NCBI GenBank assembly: GCA_041684965.1
Contig: JAWLGR010000023.1
Coordinates: 9,174 to 73,173 of the forward strand
DNA length: 64,000 nt
DNA from: Mariniphaga sp041684965
GTDB taxonomy: Bacteria; Bacteroidota; Bacteroidia; Bacteroidales; Prolixibacteraceae
Direction: 5' to 3'
Shown: piece after piece, positions 9,295-17,956 of the stretch
How positions within the stretch are numbered: position 1 is the stretch's first letter
Layout of the letters: every line of letters starts with the position of its first letter
The notes under the pieces: generated by a model
Database searches by the model: none
The model's input: only the letters and a program-made list of their open reading frames with translations
Told to the model about the DNA's origin: nothing
Position numbers and translations under genes: made by a program

Positions 9295-10104
9295 ATGAAA
9301 CTATTTATACTTTTTGTAGTTATAAACCTTGTGATCGCAACTGCCGGTTTTCAGGCAGTTTGCATGACCGGGGGGCAGGCTGCCGTGACGAAATCATCTC
9401 CGGGGTGGTACATTGTTTTTGAAGAAAAAGTTGCATCGGCCAATACTGCGCTGTTCATGAAAACGCAGCGGGAGGTGGCTGATTTATGGAAAAGGCAATA
9501 CCCGAATGTGACGGTGTTTTCCTGCCAGAATGATGACAACACCCTCTACCGGGTAATTCCGATTTATAGCTTTGCCTCGGTTGATACACTTTACCGGAAG
9601 ATGGAGCAGGTTTCGGTAATAATGAAAACGGGTGGCTACGGGAGGGATGAGAAAATTAAAAACCTGTCAACAGTAACAGGTACGGTGATGATATGGATGC
9701 CCGAATTGTCGCACCAGGGAAAGGAATTCAGCCTTTACAGCGATAAACCGTTTGCGGAATGGATGTTTGTTTACCTATTGCCCGACCAGGAACTGGAAGC
9801 TGCTGAAGCCCTCAGAAGATTCAGGGACTATTACGCTGAGAACAAGCTGGACTACCCGTGGAATACATACCGTGTGGTGCTGGGAACCGATACCCCGGTG
9901 CTGATTGGTATGTTTCGTGACCAAAGTCCCGCCTCGCTGCAGGAAAAGGGTAGAAAGATATGGGAGAAGCATGGTACTGAACTGGAAAAGCTGTGGGGGG
10001 ATGTTGTGCGGCATACCCGCAGGATTGAGAAAAAAACCGGCTGGTTCAATCCGTCGCTGTCGAATATACCGCTAATGGAATCTGCCCAAAAGGAGGGGTT
10101 GTAA
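9295..10104 (+). CDS. Secreted protein of unknown function
   Basis: 269 aa from the Met at 9295 (a Met three codons upstream at 9286 is possible), chosen because it gives a standard signal peptide (MKLFILFVV..., to about residue 23). The mature part has two similar halves: each opens with a strand bearing a W/VYxxxx motif (WYIVFEEKV near 40; WMFVYLLPD near 155), then a helix, then an R-V-x-P/x-G strand. The halves recall dimeric alpha/beta-barrel (NIPSNAP/ABM-like) folds, but I cannot assign a family. No catalytic signature. It stands alone between two minus-strand genes. Confidence 0.6.
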   Translation: MKLFILFVVINLVIATAGFQAVCMTGGQAAVTKSSPGWYIVFEEKVASANTALFMKTQREVADLWKRQYPNVTVFSCQNDDNTLYRVIPIYSFASVDTLYRKMEQVSVIMKTGGYGRDEKIKNLSTVTGTVMIWMPELSHQGKEFSLYSDKPFAEWMFVYLLPDQELEAAEALRRFRDYYAENKLDYPWNTYRVVLGTDTPVLIGMFRDQSPASLQEKGRKIWEKHGTELEKLWGDVVRHTRRIEKKTGWFNPSLSNIPLMESAQKEGL

Positions 10105-10194
10105 TATTGCAGGTCTGCTGGGACATGCCGGTCAAAGCGCTCGATGGAAATTGTAATTGCAGGGTACTTATCCCTCAGTCTGCAAATTGGTACT

Positions 10195-11028
10195 TCACTC
10201 CTTCATAAGTTTATAATGAATATCGGAAAATACGCGGTGCCCGATGGATTCAGAATGGCAGGAGTTGCAGCTCATACCGGATGAGGTATTTTTCAGTTTC
10301 CCTTCGTTGCCATGGCAGGATATACAGGTACTTGCTGCCTCATTGGTATGCGTACCGGTAACATACACATTAGCCGTAACATCGTTGAGCGAGGCGGTTA
10401 CTTTTTTTACAACATCAGAAGTAAGGCGACGGCATCTTTCCTTGCGTTCGGCACTGGCTACCTTAAACCCGGTTGCATTGCACCAGTTGGTATTGGATGC
10501 ATGGCACAGCACTGAATTGGATACGCTGGCGGCAGGCACAAAGTCGAACTCAGGAGTAACAGGCCGGAATGCCGGGAAAGGTTCTGTTTCGTACCACCGG
10601 AAGAGATCGGTTATCATTCTGTCCTGCACATTTTTGTCGGCAATGAGCAATCCTATAAGGGCGGCAGCACCATTGACTGCACCGCAAACAGAACCGTAAC
10701 CACCTATGCCTCCGTGCCCATATTTAAACATGTGAAATGGAAAAGAGGCATAGGGCTCTCCATACTTTTCGGCCAGCTGAGTAATGATGCTTTTCATGGT
10801 GGCATACATGCAGCTTCCTTCGCTGTAGAAGACATAGGCCAGCTGTGCAGTGGCTTCCGGGTCGAGGGGGGCATACTTCCAGCTGCCTTCCGGAGGATTG
10901 TACTCCAGTTTTTGCGGCGCTGCGGAAGCCTGCTTTTCAGGTCTGAAACCATACGTCATGGTTAGCAGCCCTGCCCCACCAGCTGCGAGGATGCCTGCTG
11001 CTGTTTTCATTGCATTTCGTCTGTCCAT
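10195..11028 (-). CDS. Split-Soret-like dihaem cytochrome c, Tat-exported (C_GCAxxG_C_C type)
   Basis: 277 aa. A twin-arginine start (MDRRNAMKTAAG... to about residue 35) predicts Tat export. The middle has the C_GCAxxG family hallmark GSVCGAVNGAAAL and an upstream EGSCMYA. Two CxxCH haem-c sites sit at the C-terminus, CISCH (235-239) and CNSCH (254-258). This arrangement matches split-Soret cytochrome c of Desulfovibrio, a periplasmic dihaem protein. Gene order puts it last in the ars-type operon, 51 bp after the permease stop. Its electron partner is unknown; a role in reducing an arsenical, or in redox supply to ArsF/ArsG-like proteins, is inference only. Confidence 0.78.
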   Translation of the reverse strand: MDRRNAMKTAAGILAAGGAGLLTMTYGFRPEKQASAAPQKLEYNPPEGSWKYAPLDPEATAQLAYVFYSEGSCMYATMKSIITQLAEKYGEPYASFPFHMFKYGHGGIGGYGSVCGAVNGAAALIGLLIADKNVQDRMITDLFRWYETEPFPAFRPVTPEFDFVPAASVSNSVLCHASNTNWCNATGFKVASAERKERCRRLTSDVVKKVTASLNDVTANVYVTGTHTNEAASTCISCHGNEGKLKNTSSGMSCNSCHSESIGHRVFSDIHYKLMKE

Positions 11029-11079
11029 TTTGTTTTAATTTTTTGGTTATCTATTTCATCTTTCATTTTATACCTTCAG

Positions 11080-12165
11080 CTACAATATCTGATTGAACAA
11101 ATAGCCCAGTAAAATAATAAATACGGTTACGGTTAAAAAGAAAATACCGATAAGCTTCCATGTCATTACCTTTTTAAGCAATGTTGCCTCGGGAATAGAG
11201 AGCCCCACTACGGCCATCATAAAGGCAATGGCAGTACCCAGCGGAACTCCTTTGGCAACAAAAACCTGGATTACAGGAACTATACCGGCGGCATTTGCAT
11301 ATATAGGTACAGCAAGTATTACAGCCATGGGTACCGCATACCATTTGTCGGCCGACAGGTTACCGGAAAAGAAGTTTTCAGGGACATAGCCATGCATGGC
11401 TGCCCCGATTGCAATGCCTATAAGAACATAAACGAGCACCTTACGCACTATATCCCACCCTTCACGGATAATCCCCGGCAGCCGATCAATAAAGGGTGTC
11501 TTTTCCGATTCCCACCTTTGCGAGACCTGTTGTGAATTTGCCTGTATCTGCCTTACCCAGTCACTGAGATACCGGTCAAGCTTTAGCTTTCCAAGCAGAA
11601 ACCCTCCCAGCGTTCCCAACAGGATGCCGCTTACAGCATATATAAGAGTGGCTTTAACTCCAAACACTCCCAGAAACATGGCCACTGCTACTTCATTTAC
11701 CAGGGGTGAAGTGATTAAAAAGGCAAAAGTGACACCCAGGGGTATGCCTCCATTCACAAAACCAATAAACAGCGGAATGGATGAACAGGAACAAAATGGA
11801 GTGATGGCACCAAAGAAGGAGCCCAGCAGATATTGTAACCCGTACATTTTCTTGGTGGTCAGATAAATGCGGAGCCGGTCAATGGGAAAATATGCGTTTA
11901 CCAAACCCATCAGCGAACTGATAAGAAACAGCAGTATCAGAATTTTCAGGGTATCGTATATGAAAAAATTTATGGAGCTGGCCAGATGGGTATCCGGATT
12001 TAATCCTGCCAGACTAAAAGTTAAATAATCCGCAACCGGTTGCAGATAAAAATACAGCATTCCCAACACAGGGAGGAAAACAGCAAGTGCGGTTATCAAT
12101 TTTATCCGCTTGTTTTTCATTGCTGTACCAGTTTCTGATATTGTTCGTGCTTTTACGAATGACAT
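11080..12165 (-). CDS. Permease of the ArsP/UPF0718 type (PF03773)
   Basis: 361 aa with about eight membrane helices. It carries the family signature FCSCSSIPLFIGFVN, then GIPLGVTFAFLITSPLVNE, which includes the Cys pair. Members of this family export trivalent organoarsenicals (ArsP) or have unknown substrates. The first Met (12165) lies in an A-rich leader typical of Bacteroidota start regions; the Met at 12120 is an alternative. It follows the ArsG-like gene by 12 bp, so the two are co-transcribed. Substrate assignment rests on gene context. Confidence 0.8.
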   Translation of the reverse strand: MSFVKARTISETGTAMKNKRIKLITALAVFLPVLGMLYFYLQPVADYLTFSLAGLNPDTHLASSINFFIYDTLKILILLFLISSLMGLVNAYFPIDRLRIYLTTKKMYGLQYLLGSFFGAITPFCSCSSIPLFIGFVNGGIPLGVTFAFLITSPLVNEVAVAMFLGVFGVKATLIYAVSGILLGTLGGFLLGKLKLDRYLSDWVRQIQANSQQVSQRWESEKTPFIDRLPGIIREGWDIVRKVLVYVLIGIAIGAAMHGYVPENFFSGNLSADKWYAVPMAVILAVPIYANAAGIVPVIQVFVAKGVPLGTAIAFMMAVVGLSIPEATLLKKVMTWKLIGIFFLTVTVFIILLGYLFNQIL

Positions 12166-12177
12166 GCTTAAATTTTT

Positions 12178-12879
12178 TTAGAAATTTACAGTAAACAAAT
12201 AGTACAAACCCACTCCAATAAATAGTATTGAGATTACTCTCCGAAACCAGATTTCAAAGGTTTTAATCCGGTTGTAAAGTGTTCCCACCCCTGAAATGGC
12301 ATAGGCAATGAGCCAGGCAAAAAGGATTACCGGGATGCCGGTAGCAACAGCAAAAATCACCGGAAGGTACAGGCCTGAAGCACTGCTGATGGTTACAGGC
12401 ATTAGCATTCCGAAATAAAGTACCCCGCTGTAAGGGCAAAAAGCAAGAGCAAACACAAGGCCGAGCAAAAATACATCGCGGTAACTCTTTGTGCCTTTTT
12501 TTTCAAAATGACGGGAAAGGTTATTTAGTCCGGGAAATTTTATTTTCAGTACGTCGAGCATAAACAACCCGATAACAATAAGAACAGGGCCGATAATTTT
12601 CGCACCGTAACGCTGAAATACACCTGAAACGGCAAACAGGTCGGCCCCCAAAAAAATAATAACAGCCAGGAGTGTGTAAGAAAAAGCACGGCCAAGAGTA
12701 TAAACCAGACCGTTGTAAAACACCCGGTTCCGGTTTTCTAGGTCTCTGCCTATATATCCAATGGCTGTAATATTGGTAGCCATAGGGCAGGGGCTGATGG
12801 CAGTCATCAGTCCCAGCACCAGGGCAGTTACAAACGGAAAGGTGCTGTTATCGAGCAGTTCCGTTAAGAAACCTTCCAT
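12178..12879 (-). CDS. arsG: ArsG-like efflux permease (CcdA/DsbD-type membrane domain)
   Basis: 233 aa with six membrane helices. The motif SPCPMATNI near residue 30 and the paired Cys/Pro pattern in helices 1 and 4 (FCPYSGVLYFG) are those of the CcdA/DsbD transmembrane family. NCBI-style naming from memory for the ArsF-linked subgroup is aromatic aminobenzylarsenical efflux permease ArsG. In Shewanella, ArsEFG acts on nitroaromatic arsenicals: the reductase makes the amino form and ArsG exports it. It is 2 bp from the ArsF-like gene and 12 bp from the ArsP-like permease. A thiol-shuttle function, as in CcdA, is the main alternative. Confidence 0.7.
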   Translation of the reverse strand: MEGFLTELLDNSTFPFVTALVLGLMTAISPCPMATNITAIGYIGRDLENRNRVFYNGLVYTLGRAFSYTLLAVIIFLGADLFAVSGVFQRYGAKIIGPVLIVIGLFMLDVLKIKFPGLNNLSRHFEKKGTKSYRDVFLLGLVFALAFCPYSGVLYFGMLMPVTISSASGLYLPVIFAVATGIPVILFAWLIAYAISGVGTLYNRIKTFEIWFRRVISILFIGVGLYYLFTVNF

Positions 12880-12881
12880 AA

Positions 12882-13289
12882 TTACAATATGGGTTTAATT
12901 TTCTCTTCAATTACCTCCTTAAACTTATCAGGATTGGTTCGGGCGTATAAAAACCCCTGGTTGGTAATATTGATTTTCTGTCTGCCTTTTACAATTACAA
13001 GCATCTGTGAATTAATACCCAGCTCTTTTGCTTTGGCTTCCCCCTCTTTTTCTTCGAGGTTGTATGATATGAAACCTACCTTGTCGCCAAACAATTCCTT
13101 AACGTCCTGTTTAGCTTCGGCTTCAATGGTACGGCATGTAACACAACGGGCGTTTGTATGAAAGTAGTACACATTTACTTCGGCCTGTTTTTTAACCTGG
13201 TCACCTTCTTTTGAATTGTTGCCGGCAGCAACTGTCATCAATCCAAAAAACAGGGCTGTTAACAGAAACATGATTTTTGCATTTTTCAT
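12882..13289 (-). CDS. arsF: ArsF-like thioredoxin-fold protein (nitroreductase subunit family)
   Basis: 135 aa with a signal peptide or membrane anchor (residues 1-20, MKNAKIMFLL...). The mature domain has the motif YYFHTNARCVTCRTIEAEAK with C49-x2-C52, a thioredoxin-like CxxC after a strand, then a C-terminal helix. The combination CxTC, signal peptide and a neighbouring ArsG-like permease matches the family annotated as nitrophenyl compound nitroreductase subunit ArsF. Family knowledge: ArsF works with ArsE to reduce nitroaromatic arsenicals. No ArsE-like gene is in this window; the small thioredoxin upstream might substitute, which is inference. In the operon arsR-trx-arsF-arsG-permease-cytochrome. 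Confidence 0.65.
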   Translation of the reverse strand: MKNAKIMFLLTALFFGLMTVAAGNNSKEGDQVKKQAEVNVYYFHTNARCVTCRTIEAEAKQDVKELFGDKVGFISYNLEEKEGEAKAKELGINSQMLVIVKGRQKINITNQGFLYARTNPDKFKEVIEEKIKPIL

Positions 13290-13299
13290 AGCAGTTCTT

Positions 13300-13533
13300 T
13301 TATTTGGTTAATAGTTCTTTTATTTCCTTGGTGGTCAGAATTTTTCCGGATGCAACCACTTTTTCATCAACAACCAGTCCGGGCGTTCTCATCACTCCGT
13401 AACCCATTATTTTTATGATATCCTCTTCCTTGGTCACACGGGCATCAATGCCCAGTTCAGCAACGGCATCAAGGGTTGCTTTTTCCAGCGTTTTGCATTT
13501 CGGACAACCTGTCCCTAAAACTTTTATTTCCAT
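13300..13533 (-). CDS. Small redox-active disulfide (thioredoxin-like) protein
   Basis: 77 aa, cytoplasmic, with a CxxC at C10-PK-C13 in the first turn (GTGCPKCKTLEKA), as in the redox-active disulfide protein 2 (TIGR00412-type) family, and cis-Pro-like MRTPGLVVDEKVVASGK near residues 50-65, a thioredoxin fold hallmark. It would supply or accept electrons for a partner; here it follows arsR and precedes arsF by 10 bp. The gap to arsR (59 bp) contains an operator-like element. Confidence 0.8.
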   Translation of the reverse strand: MEIKVLGTGCPKCKTLEKATLDAVAELGIDARVTKEEDIIKIMGYGVMRTPGLVVDEKVVASGKILTTKEIKELLTK

Positions 13534-13558
13534 GATGATTCTATTTTTGGATTCGTAA

Positions 13559-13574
13559 TTCGTAAAACATCGAA
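13559..13574. promoter_or_regulatory. Second ArsR-type operator (imperfect) between arsR and trx
   Basis: TTCGTA-AAAC-ATCGAA: same 6-4-6 layout as the perfect site at 13899-13914, with one arm mismatch (ATCGAA versus TACGAA). A further TTCGTA half-site lies at 13552-13557, one base upstream. It sits 26 bp upstream of the thioredoxin gene. Likely bound by the same ArsR, perhaps as a secondary promoter switch; binding is inference. Confidence 0.5.
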
Positions 13575-13592
13575 CAATGTGTATAAAATTTT

Positions 13593-13892
13593 TTAAAGGT
13601 TCAAGATTTCGGTAAAAAGAGTCTGCACTTCTTTCCAGTTTTCCCTGTTAAGGCAGTATTTGATTTTTGGGGCTTCAATTTCGCCCTGAATCAAACCGGC
13701 TGATTTTAACTCTTTCAGGTGCTGGGACAGGGTGGATTTGGCAATGGGAAGCTCTTCGCTTAAATCACCGCTGTAGCAGCAGCTCTGGGTTGAGAGCAGC
13801 TGCAAGACATACAACCGCACCGGATGTCCCATTGCCTTCGCATAGCGGGCTATTTTTTCCTGTTTTTCTGTGATTACCTTTTCAACAATCAT
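13593..13892 (-). CDS. arsR: ArsR/SmtB-family metalloregulator
   Basis: 99 aa winged-helix repressor. The HTH contains KSTLSQHLKEL followed by the wing EIEAPKIKYC. Candidate sensor thiols are the adjacent pair C38-C39 (TQSCCYS) just before the DNA-recognition region, and C80 in the wing. Family knowledge: the repressor releases DNA on binding As(III) or a related thiophilic metalloid. It heads the operon, and a perfect inverted repeat lies directly upstream of its ATG beside a -7 box. Metal specificity is not proven. Confidence 0.85.
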   Translation of the reverse strand: MIVEKVITEKQEKIARYAKAMGHPVRLYVLQLLSTQSCCYSGDLSEELPIAKSTLSQHLKELKSAGLIQGEIEAPKIKYCLNRENWKEVQTLFTEILNL

Positions 13893-13898
13893 TTTTCA

Positions 13899-13914
13899 TT
13901 CGTATTATTACGAA
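13899..13914. promoter_or_regulatory. ArsR operator, perfect 6-4-6 inverted repeat
   Basis: TTCGTA-TTAT-TACGAA, 7 bp upstream of the arsR ATG (minus strand). It adjoins a -7 box (13915-13922), so the operator covers the predicted start of transcription. Size and symmetry match known ArsR operators. Sequence shows the symmetry; binding by this ArsR is inference. Confidence 0.75.
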
Positions 13915-13922
13915 CAAAGATA
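13915..13922 (-). promoter_or_regulatory. -7 box (TATCTTTG) of the ars operon
   Basis: On the minus strand TATCTTTG fits TAnnTTTG, the Bacteroidota -7 consensus, and directly abuts the ArsR inverted repeat. No clear -33 TTTG was found 19-21 bp further out. Confidence 0.55.
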
Positions 13923-14161
13923 AAAACAATTTTAGAAATATTGATGGGGTAATAAAAAAAAACCTGTTTGAAACCCTGCCTCCAAAGACTGGCTGCCACT
14001 CCTAAATAAAGATAGTATTGAATGGGTGACCCAGGATTGGGAAGCAACTTGCCTTAAATGGGTGATTGAAAAAAATGGTGAGTTACCATTTCATATGAAC
14101 ATAGTCACTTGCTCAACACTGAAGTATTTTTGTTCTTGTGCGGGTGACTCAGGAATGAACC

Positions 14162-15253
14162 TTACACCATCCGGTTCCCGTCAATATTCATATGCTTCCA
14201 AAAATCATCGGCATTTGAACTCATCTGGTTGCCAAGCAAAAAGCCCAGTGGACGGGTGCTGCTGTTGTGGTCTAAAATAATTTTTATAACCCCCAAAATT
14301 GGTATAGCCAGGATAATACCTGAGACTCCCCAGATAAAACCACCCAGGATAATGGACAGCAGAGCCACGAAAGGATTAATAGACACGCTGCTGCCCACAA
14401 TTTTTGGAGTAATTATATTGCCTTCAATTTGCTGTATTACCACGTACATGCTAATAACAGCCAGTGGTTGCCACCAGTTGCCGGATGAAGCAACGGCATA
14501 CAGAAACGGGAGCGTTCCTCCCAGTGTTGTGCCTATGTAGGGAATGATTGCAAGGAATGCTGCCAGAACACCCCAGAATACTGCATATCTGATTCCGATA
14601 ATCAAAAGGCCTATGCTGTTTAAAACGGCCAGAATGGCTATAACGGTAAGTAATCCGTACAAATATTTTCTCATGGTAGCCTGGATTTGATGAAGAATAG
14701 CATCCAGATTGCCCCGTTTCTGATTTTTTGCCTGTAGCAATATAAACTGCTTAAAATTTTGCTGGTACCACAGCAGGAAGAAAGTTATCAGAAACACAAA
14801 AAACAGGTTAAAAATAAAGTTGGTAACTGAAGAGATTCCTTTTTGTATAAATCCAACTGCATTTTGGGTTAGTTCCGGAATGCTGTCCTTAATATCCGAT
14901 TCCTGCATGTTCAGATTCTCATTCAGCCAGATAAATATTTGCTGAATTCCTTTACTGATTTGTCCTGTAATATTTTCCAGGTTATTAATAATTGCAGTAA
15001 GCTGAACTGATATCAGGGTTATAATAATGCCTATGAATATAAGAACGCTAAAGAGTGTGAGCAGAATTGCAGGAACCTGATACTTCACCAGCCGCAGAAA
15101 AAATTTCACTAAAGGCTGCAGCATGACGGTGAATAAAACTGAAAACAATAAAGGAACAAGCAAAAAATCGCCTTGTTTTAAAATGATGTAGCTAAATACG
15201 ATAACAATTAGTATGTAAGCCAGTTGTCTTACTGAGATTGTTTTCTGTTTCAT
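14162..15253 (-). CDS. AI-2E family transporter (PF01594)
   Basis: 363 aa with about eight membrane helices and an amphipathic insertion near residues 70-150, as in AI-2E/PerM permeases. The conserved stretch FLAIIPYIGTTLGG, the later motif IEGNIITPKIVGSSVSINPF and a final GGFIWGVSGIILAIP are characteristic. Some members export autoinducer-2 (TqsA), others are Na+/Li+ antiporters or of unknown function, so the substrate is open. It follows the ars region but is separated from it by 269 bp and is likely transcribed on its own. Confidence 0.85.
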   Translation of the reverse strand: MKQKTISVRQLAYILIVIVFSYIILKQGDFLLVPLLFSVLFTVMLQPLVKFFLRLVKYQVPAILLTLFSVLIFIGIIITLISVQLTAIINNLENITGQISKGIQQIFIWLNENLNMQESDIKDSIPELTQNAVGFIQKGISSVTNFIFNLFFVFLITFFLLWYQQNFKQFILLQAKNQKRGNLDAILHQIQATMRKYLYGLLTVIAILAVLNSIGLLIIGIRYAVFWGVLAAFLAIIPYIGTTLGGTLPFLYAVASSGNWWQPLAVISMYVVIQQIEGNIITPKIVGSSVSINPFVALLSIILGGFIWGVSGIILAIPILGVIKIILDHNSSTRPLGFLLGNQMSSNADDFWKHMNIDGNRMV

Positions 15254-15481
15254 TTTTCCGGATTGTAAATTTAGTGTGTAACTTTTACCTGTCTGTCTGT
15301 ACGTAATGGATTCTATTAATATTTAAGTCATTGTCTGCTTTAAATACTGGATTAAAGTTTCGTACACTCATATAAAGATACGGAAAATTATCTTCAGCAA
15401 TACTTGTTTTTGTCAGGGGATGACAGCATGAATTGATTTAATGTATAGCAACTGTTTGTCTGCTGCTATCTGTCTGTCTGC

Positions 15482-16585
15482 CTACTCTTTGTCTGTATCT
15501 TTGTCTGAATCTGATTCTATGTCTGTATCTTCGTCTGTAATCTCACCCTCTGTGGGGTGTTTGTTTCCAGTTGCCGCTATTAATTTCTGTCCTTTCTTGG
15601 TCAACGATTTTCCCTTCATACGTACCTTTGTTTTTGCCTTCAATTTCTTTTCATCCTCCAGTCTCTTCTCAGTTAGTTTTTTTATCAATTCTGCATTTTC
15701 ATCTCTGGAGGCATGTTTTGAAGGTTGCACCTTCCCACCGTATTTGAGATCGGAATAAGCTCTGGTAAATTCGGCACCAAAAAATACAATCATCGATGAA
15801 TAGGATGTCCATAGCAGAATAAGGATGACAAATCCCGCGGCCCCATAACCCGAACCGGGATTGGCCTTTCCAAAATAGATACCCAGTGCGGTTTTCCCAA
15901 GGCCAAACAGCACGGAAGTCAGTACAGCACCAATCCAAACCGTCCGCCACCTGATGTGTGCATCGGGCAGGTATTTAAACATCAGGGCAAACAGGAAGGT
16001 TATAATGGTAAAGGATATAAGGAAATTCAGAATATGGAAAAGTGACATCATATAATCAGGTAAATAGCTCTGGATATACTCGGCGAATGCTGAAATCAGG
16101 GTAGTGAGAATAAGAGATATCAGCAACAGGAAAGCAATGGTAATGATGAGGCCCAGAGAAAACAGACGAGCCTTGAGTAGTTGCCAGATACCTGATTTTT
16201 GGGAATCGGGCCTGACATCCCAGATAAAGTTGAGTGATTTCTGCAGTTGAAAAAATACACCGGTAGCCGCAAAAATAATGGTGGCAATTCCAACAAGTGT
16301 CATAAACAGAGACTGGTCTTCATCGTAGGCCTTGTCGACCAATTCCTGCACCTGCGTGGCCGTGTTTTCACCAATGGCGCCGGCAATCTGTTCATTTATA
16401 TATCCGCTGATCCGGCTTTCACTAAAGAAGTATCCGGCCAGGGTAATTATTACCAGTAATAATCCCGGTAAGGAGAAAATGGTATAGTAGGCAATAATTG
16501 CACTTTCCCGCCAGGGATCTTTTGCATTCCATTGCTTCCCTGCCCGCTTTAGCAGCTTCCAGAAATTTAACAAAGCTTTTTTCAT
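15482..16585 (-). CDS. YihY/BrkB-family inner-membrane protein
   Basis: 367 aa with six membrane helices in residues about 30-280. Family signature motifs include DPWRESAIIAYYTIFSLPG near the start and the later LPDAHIRWRTVWIGAVLTS. The C-terminal tail (about 285-367) is highly charged: first Lys-rich, then an acidic D/E/S/T tail (ITDEDTDIESDSDKDTDKE). The corresponding DNA (15482-15540) is a run of GTCTGTATC-type repeats, so the tail length may vary. Function unknown in general; the family is wrongly named RNase BN in old annotations. Confidence 0.85.
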   Translation of the reverse strand: MKKALLNFWKLLKRAGKQWNAKDPWRESAIIAYYTIFSLPGLLLVIITLAGYFFSESRISGYINEQIAGAIGENTATQVQELVDKAYDEDQSLFMTLVGIATIIFAATGVFFQLQKSLNFIWDVRPDSQKSGIWQLLKARLFSLGLIITIAFLLLISLILTTLISAFAEYIQSYLPDYMMSLFHILNFLISFTIITFLFALMFKYLPDAHIRWRTVWIGAVLTSVLFGLGKTALGIYFGKANPGSGYGAAGFVILILLWTSYSSMIVFFGAEFTRAYSDLKYGGKVQPSKHASRDENAELIKKLTEKRLEDEKKLKAKTKVRMKGKSLTKKGQKLIAATGNKHPTEGEITDEDTDIESDSDKDTDKE

Positions 16586-17082
16586 ATATCTGACAACCTG
16601 ATACTATGGAATAATCCTGCAGTTAATCCGGTATTTTGTCAACAACTGCAGCATGTGAAAGTTCATTTGCAATACAAATTCACTGGTTGCAATTTTTACC
16701 CGGTCAAAAATAGGATTAATCCCATAATGCCCTTTCTGCCAGTTTTTTCATCTGTTTAAAATTGTTTGTTTTGAACGGTATCATATGCCTGCCTGTTACA
16801 ACAGACATGGAACTCCCATGTCCCGATAGCTATCAGGATAAATCATGCACCTATGTGAATGCAGTATATTCATAATCGTTTCATCAGGTTAATTGTGAAA
16901 GATGCAGGAATATATTCCCGGAATTTGTGTCGCATAGGCAAGTTATCAGATTATAGGTTAAGGCAGCATTAAATAGATTCGGATATTAAAGTGTTTATTT
17001 AAAAATAATATTCTAACTTGTAATAACATATAGCTTATAAAAAGGAGCTTATAATATTCAAACTTAAAAAAACAGTATTAAT
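16586..17082. other. 497-bp AT-rich intergenic region with a near-perfect palindrome
   Basis: No gene was recognised. It contains TCCCGATAGCTATCAGGA (16821-16838), an 18-bp palindrome with one mismatched pair; similar palindromes are dispersed in Bacteroidota genomes as I recall. A short A-rich leader (AAAAAGGAGCTTATAATATTC at 17040-17060) precedes the next gene. A minus-strand ATG near 16750 opens only 11 codons and was not called. Confidence 0.5.
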
Positions 17083-17670
17083 ATGAAATTCAATTTTATT
17101 TTGGTATTCGGGATATTACTGATCCCGATGGTTTCATGCAATAAAGATGAAAGTTCTTTTTATGAAACAGAATCAAACCTTCAAATTAAAATCATGATGA
17201 TTACGGATGAACTTACTACAGACAAATCAGGAACAGAAGATTTTCATTTTTCCGGAGAAGGCACCTACTCAGGTATTAAATTAATCAATTTTGAAAACCA
17301 CCTGTATCAGATTCAAAATATTAAAGCTCATGCTGAGCCTGTTTTGTCCCTTTCGGAAATAATTCACGATGGTGAGTTTTATTCTTTAACATTACAGTGG
17401 GGGTATAAAGGTGCAGCAGAAAATGAGTACAGGATGCAGGAATCCATCGATGTGTTGTTATTTGAGCATCAGGTTGAGGAAGGGAAATTAATAATTGAAC
17501 TGGACAACGCTTTGGTTCAACTTATAAATAACCTGGATAAAAATCCTGATAACAGTATCAATGTAATACTGACAGGAACTTCGAATTTTAAATTCAATGG
17601 TACAGCAAATCTGGAAATACCGGTAATTGTTGAATCGAAAACAATGAATGTTCGTTTTGAGTTGTTTTAA
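17083..17670 (+). CDS. Lipoprotein of unknown function
   Basis: 195 aa with a lipoprotein signal peptide: MKFNFILVFG...IPMVSC, Cys at residue 19, followed by NKDES as a typical Bacteroidota lipobox and acidic anchor. The mature protein is a beta-rich globular domain of alternating strands and short turns, without recognised motifs. It ends in VESKTMNVRFELF, a strand-like C-terminus. Isolated gene; probably exported to the outer-membrane or periplasmic face. Confidence 0.65.
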   Translation: MKFNFILVFGILLIPMVSCNKDESSFYETESNLQIKIMMITDELTTDKSGTEDFHFSGEGTYSGIKLINFENHLYQIQNIKAHAEPVLSLSEIIHDGEFYSLTLQWGYKGAAENEYRMQESIDVLLFEHQVEEGKLIIELDNALVQLINNLDKNPDNSINVILTGTSNFKFNGTANLEIPVIVESKTMNVRFELF

Positions 17671-17956
17671 AGCCTTAATATAAATGGTCTGCAATTTTGC
17701 AGGAAACATAGATCATACAACAATGCCCTCCATCCCAGGGATGGGGCATAATGCCGGCTATTGTCACAGGTATTGTTCCGTAAGATTGGTTTTTTTTACT
17801 ATAGCTGGTGAACAGGGCGGATACGAATAGCAATTTTGGGTAGGGTAATTTATTCTATAAAAATATTTGTCTGGCATAAACAATCTGCATTGGTTACATG
17901 TAATGAGATTGTTAAGGCAGATATTTTATAATTACAGACATTAATAACTCTCAAAC

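Noticed and set aside
14026..14280. 84-aa plus-strand ORF between arsR and the AI-2E gene
   Set aside because: It overlaps the end of the AI-2E gene, has low-complexity Cys content at the C-terminus and no start context. Two similar GGGTGACYCAGGA words in it (14023 and 14143) were not enough to call a repeat.
15441..15758. 105-aa plus-strand ORF with Ser/Val repeats
   Set aside because: It is the antisense image of the acidic C-terminal tail of the BrkB-like gene.
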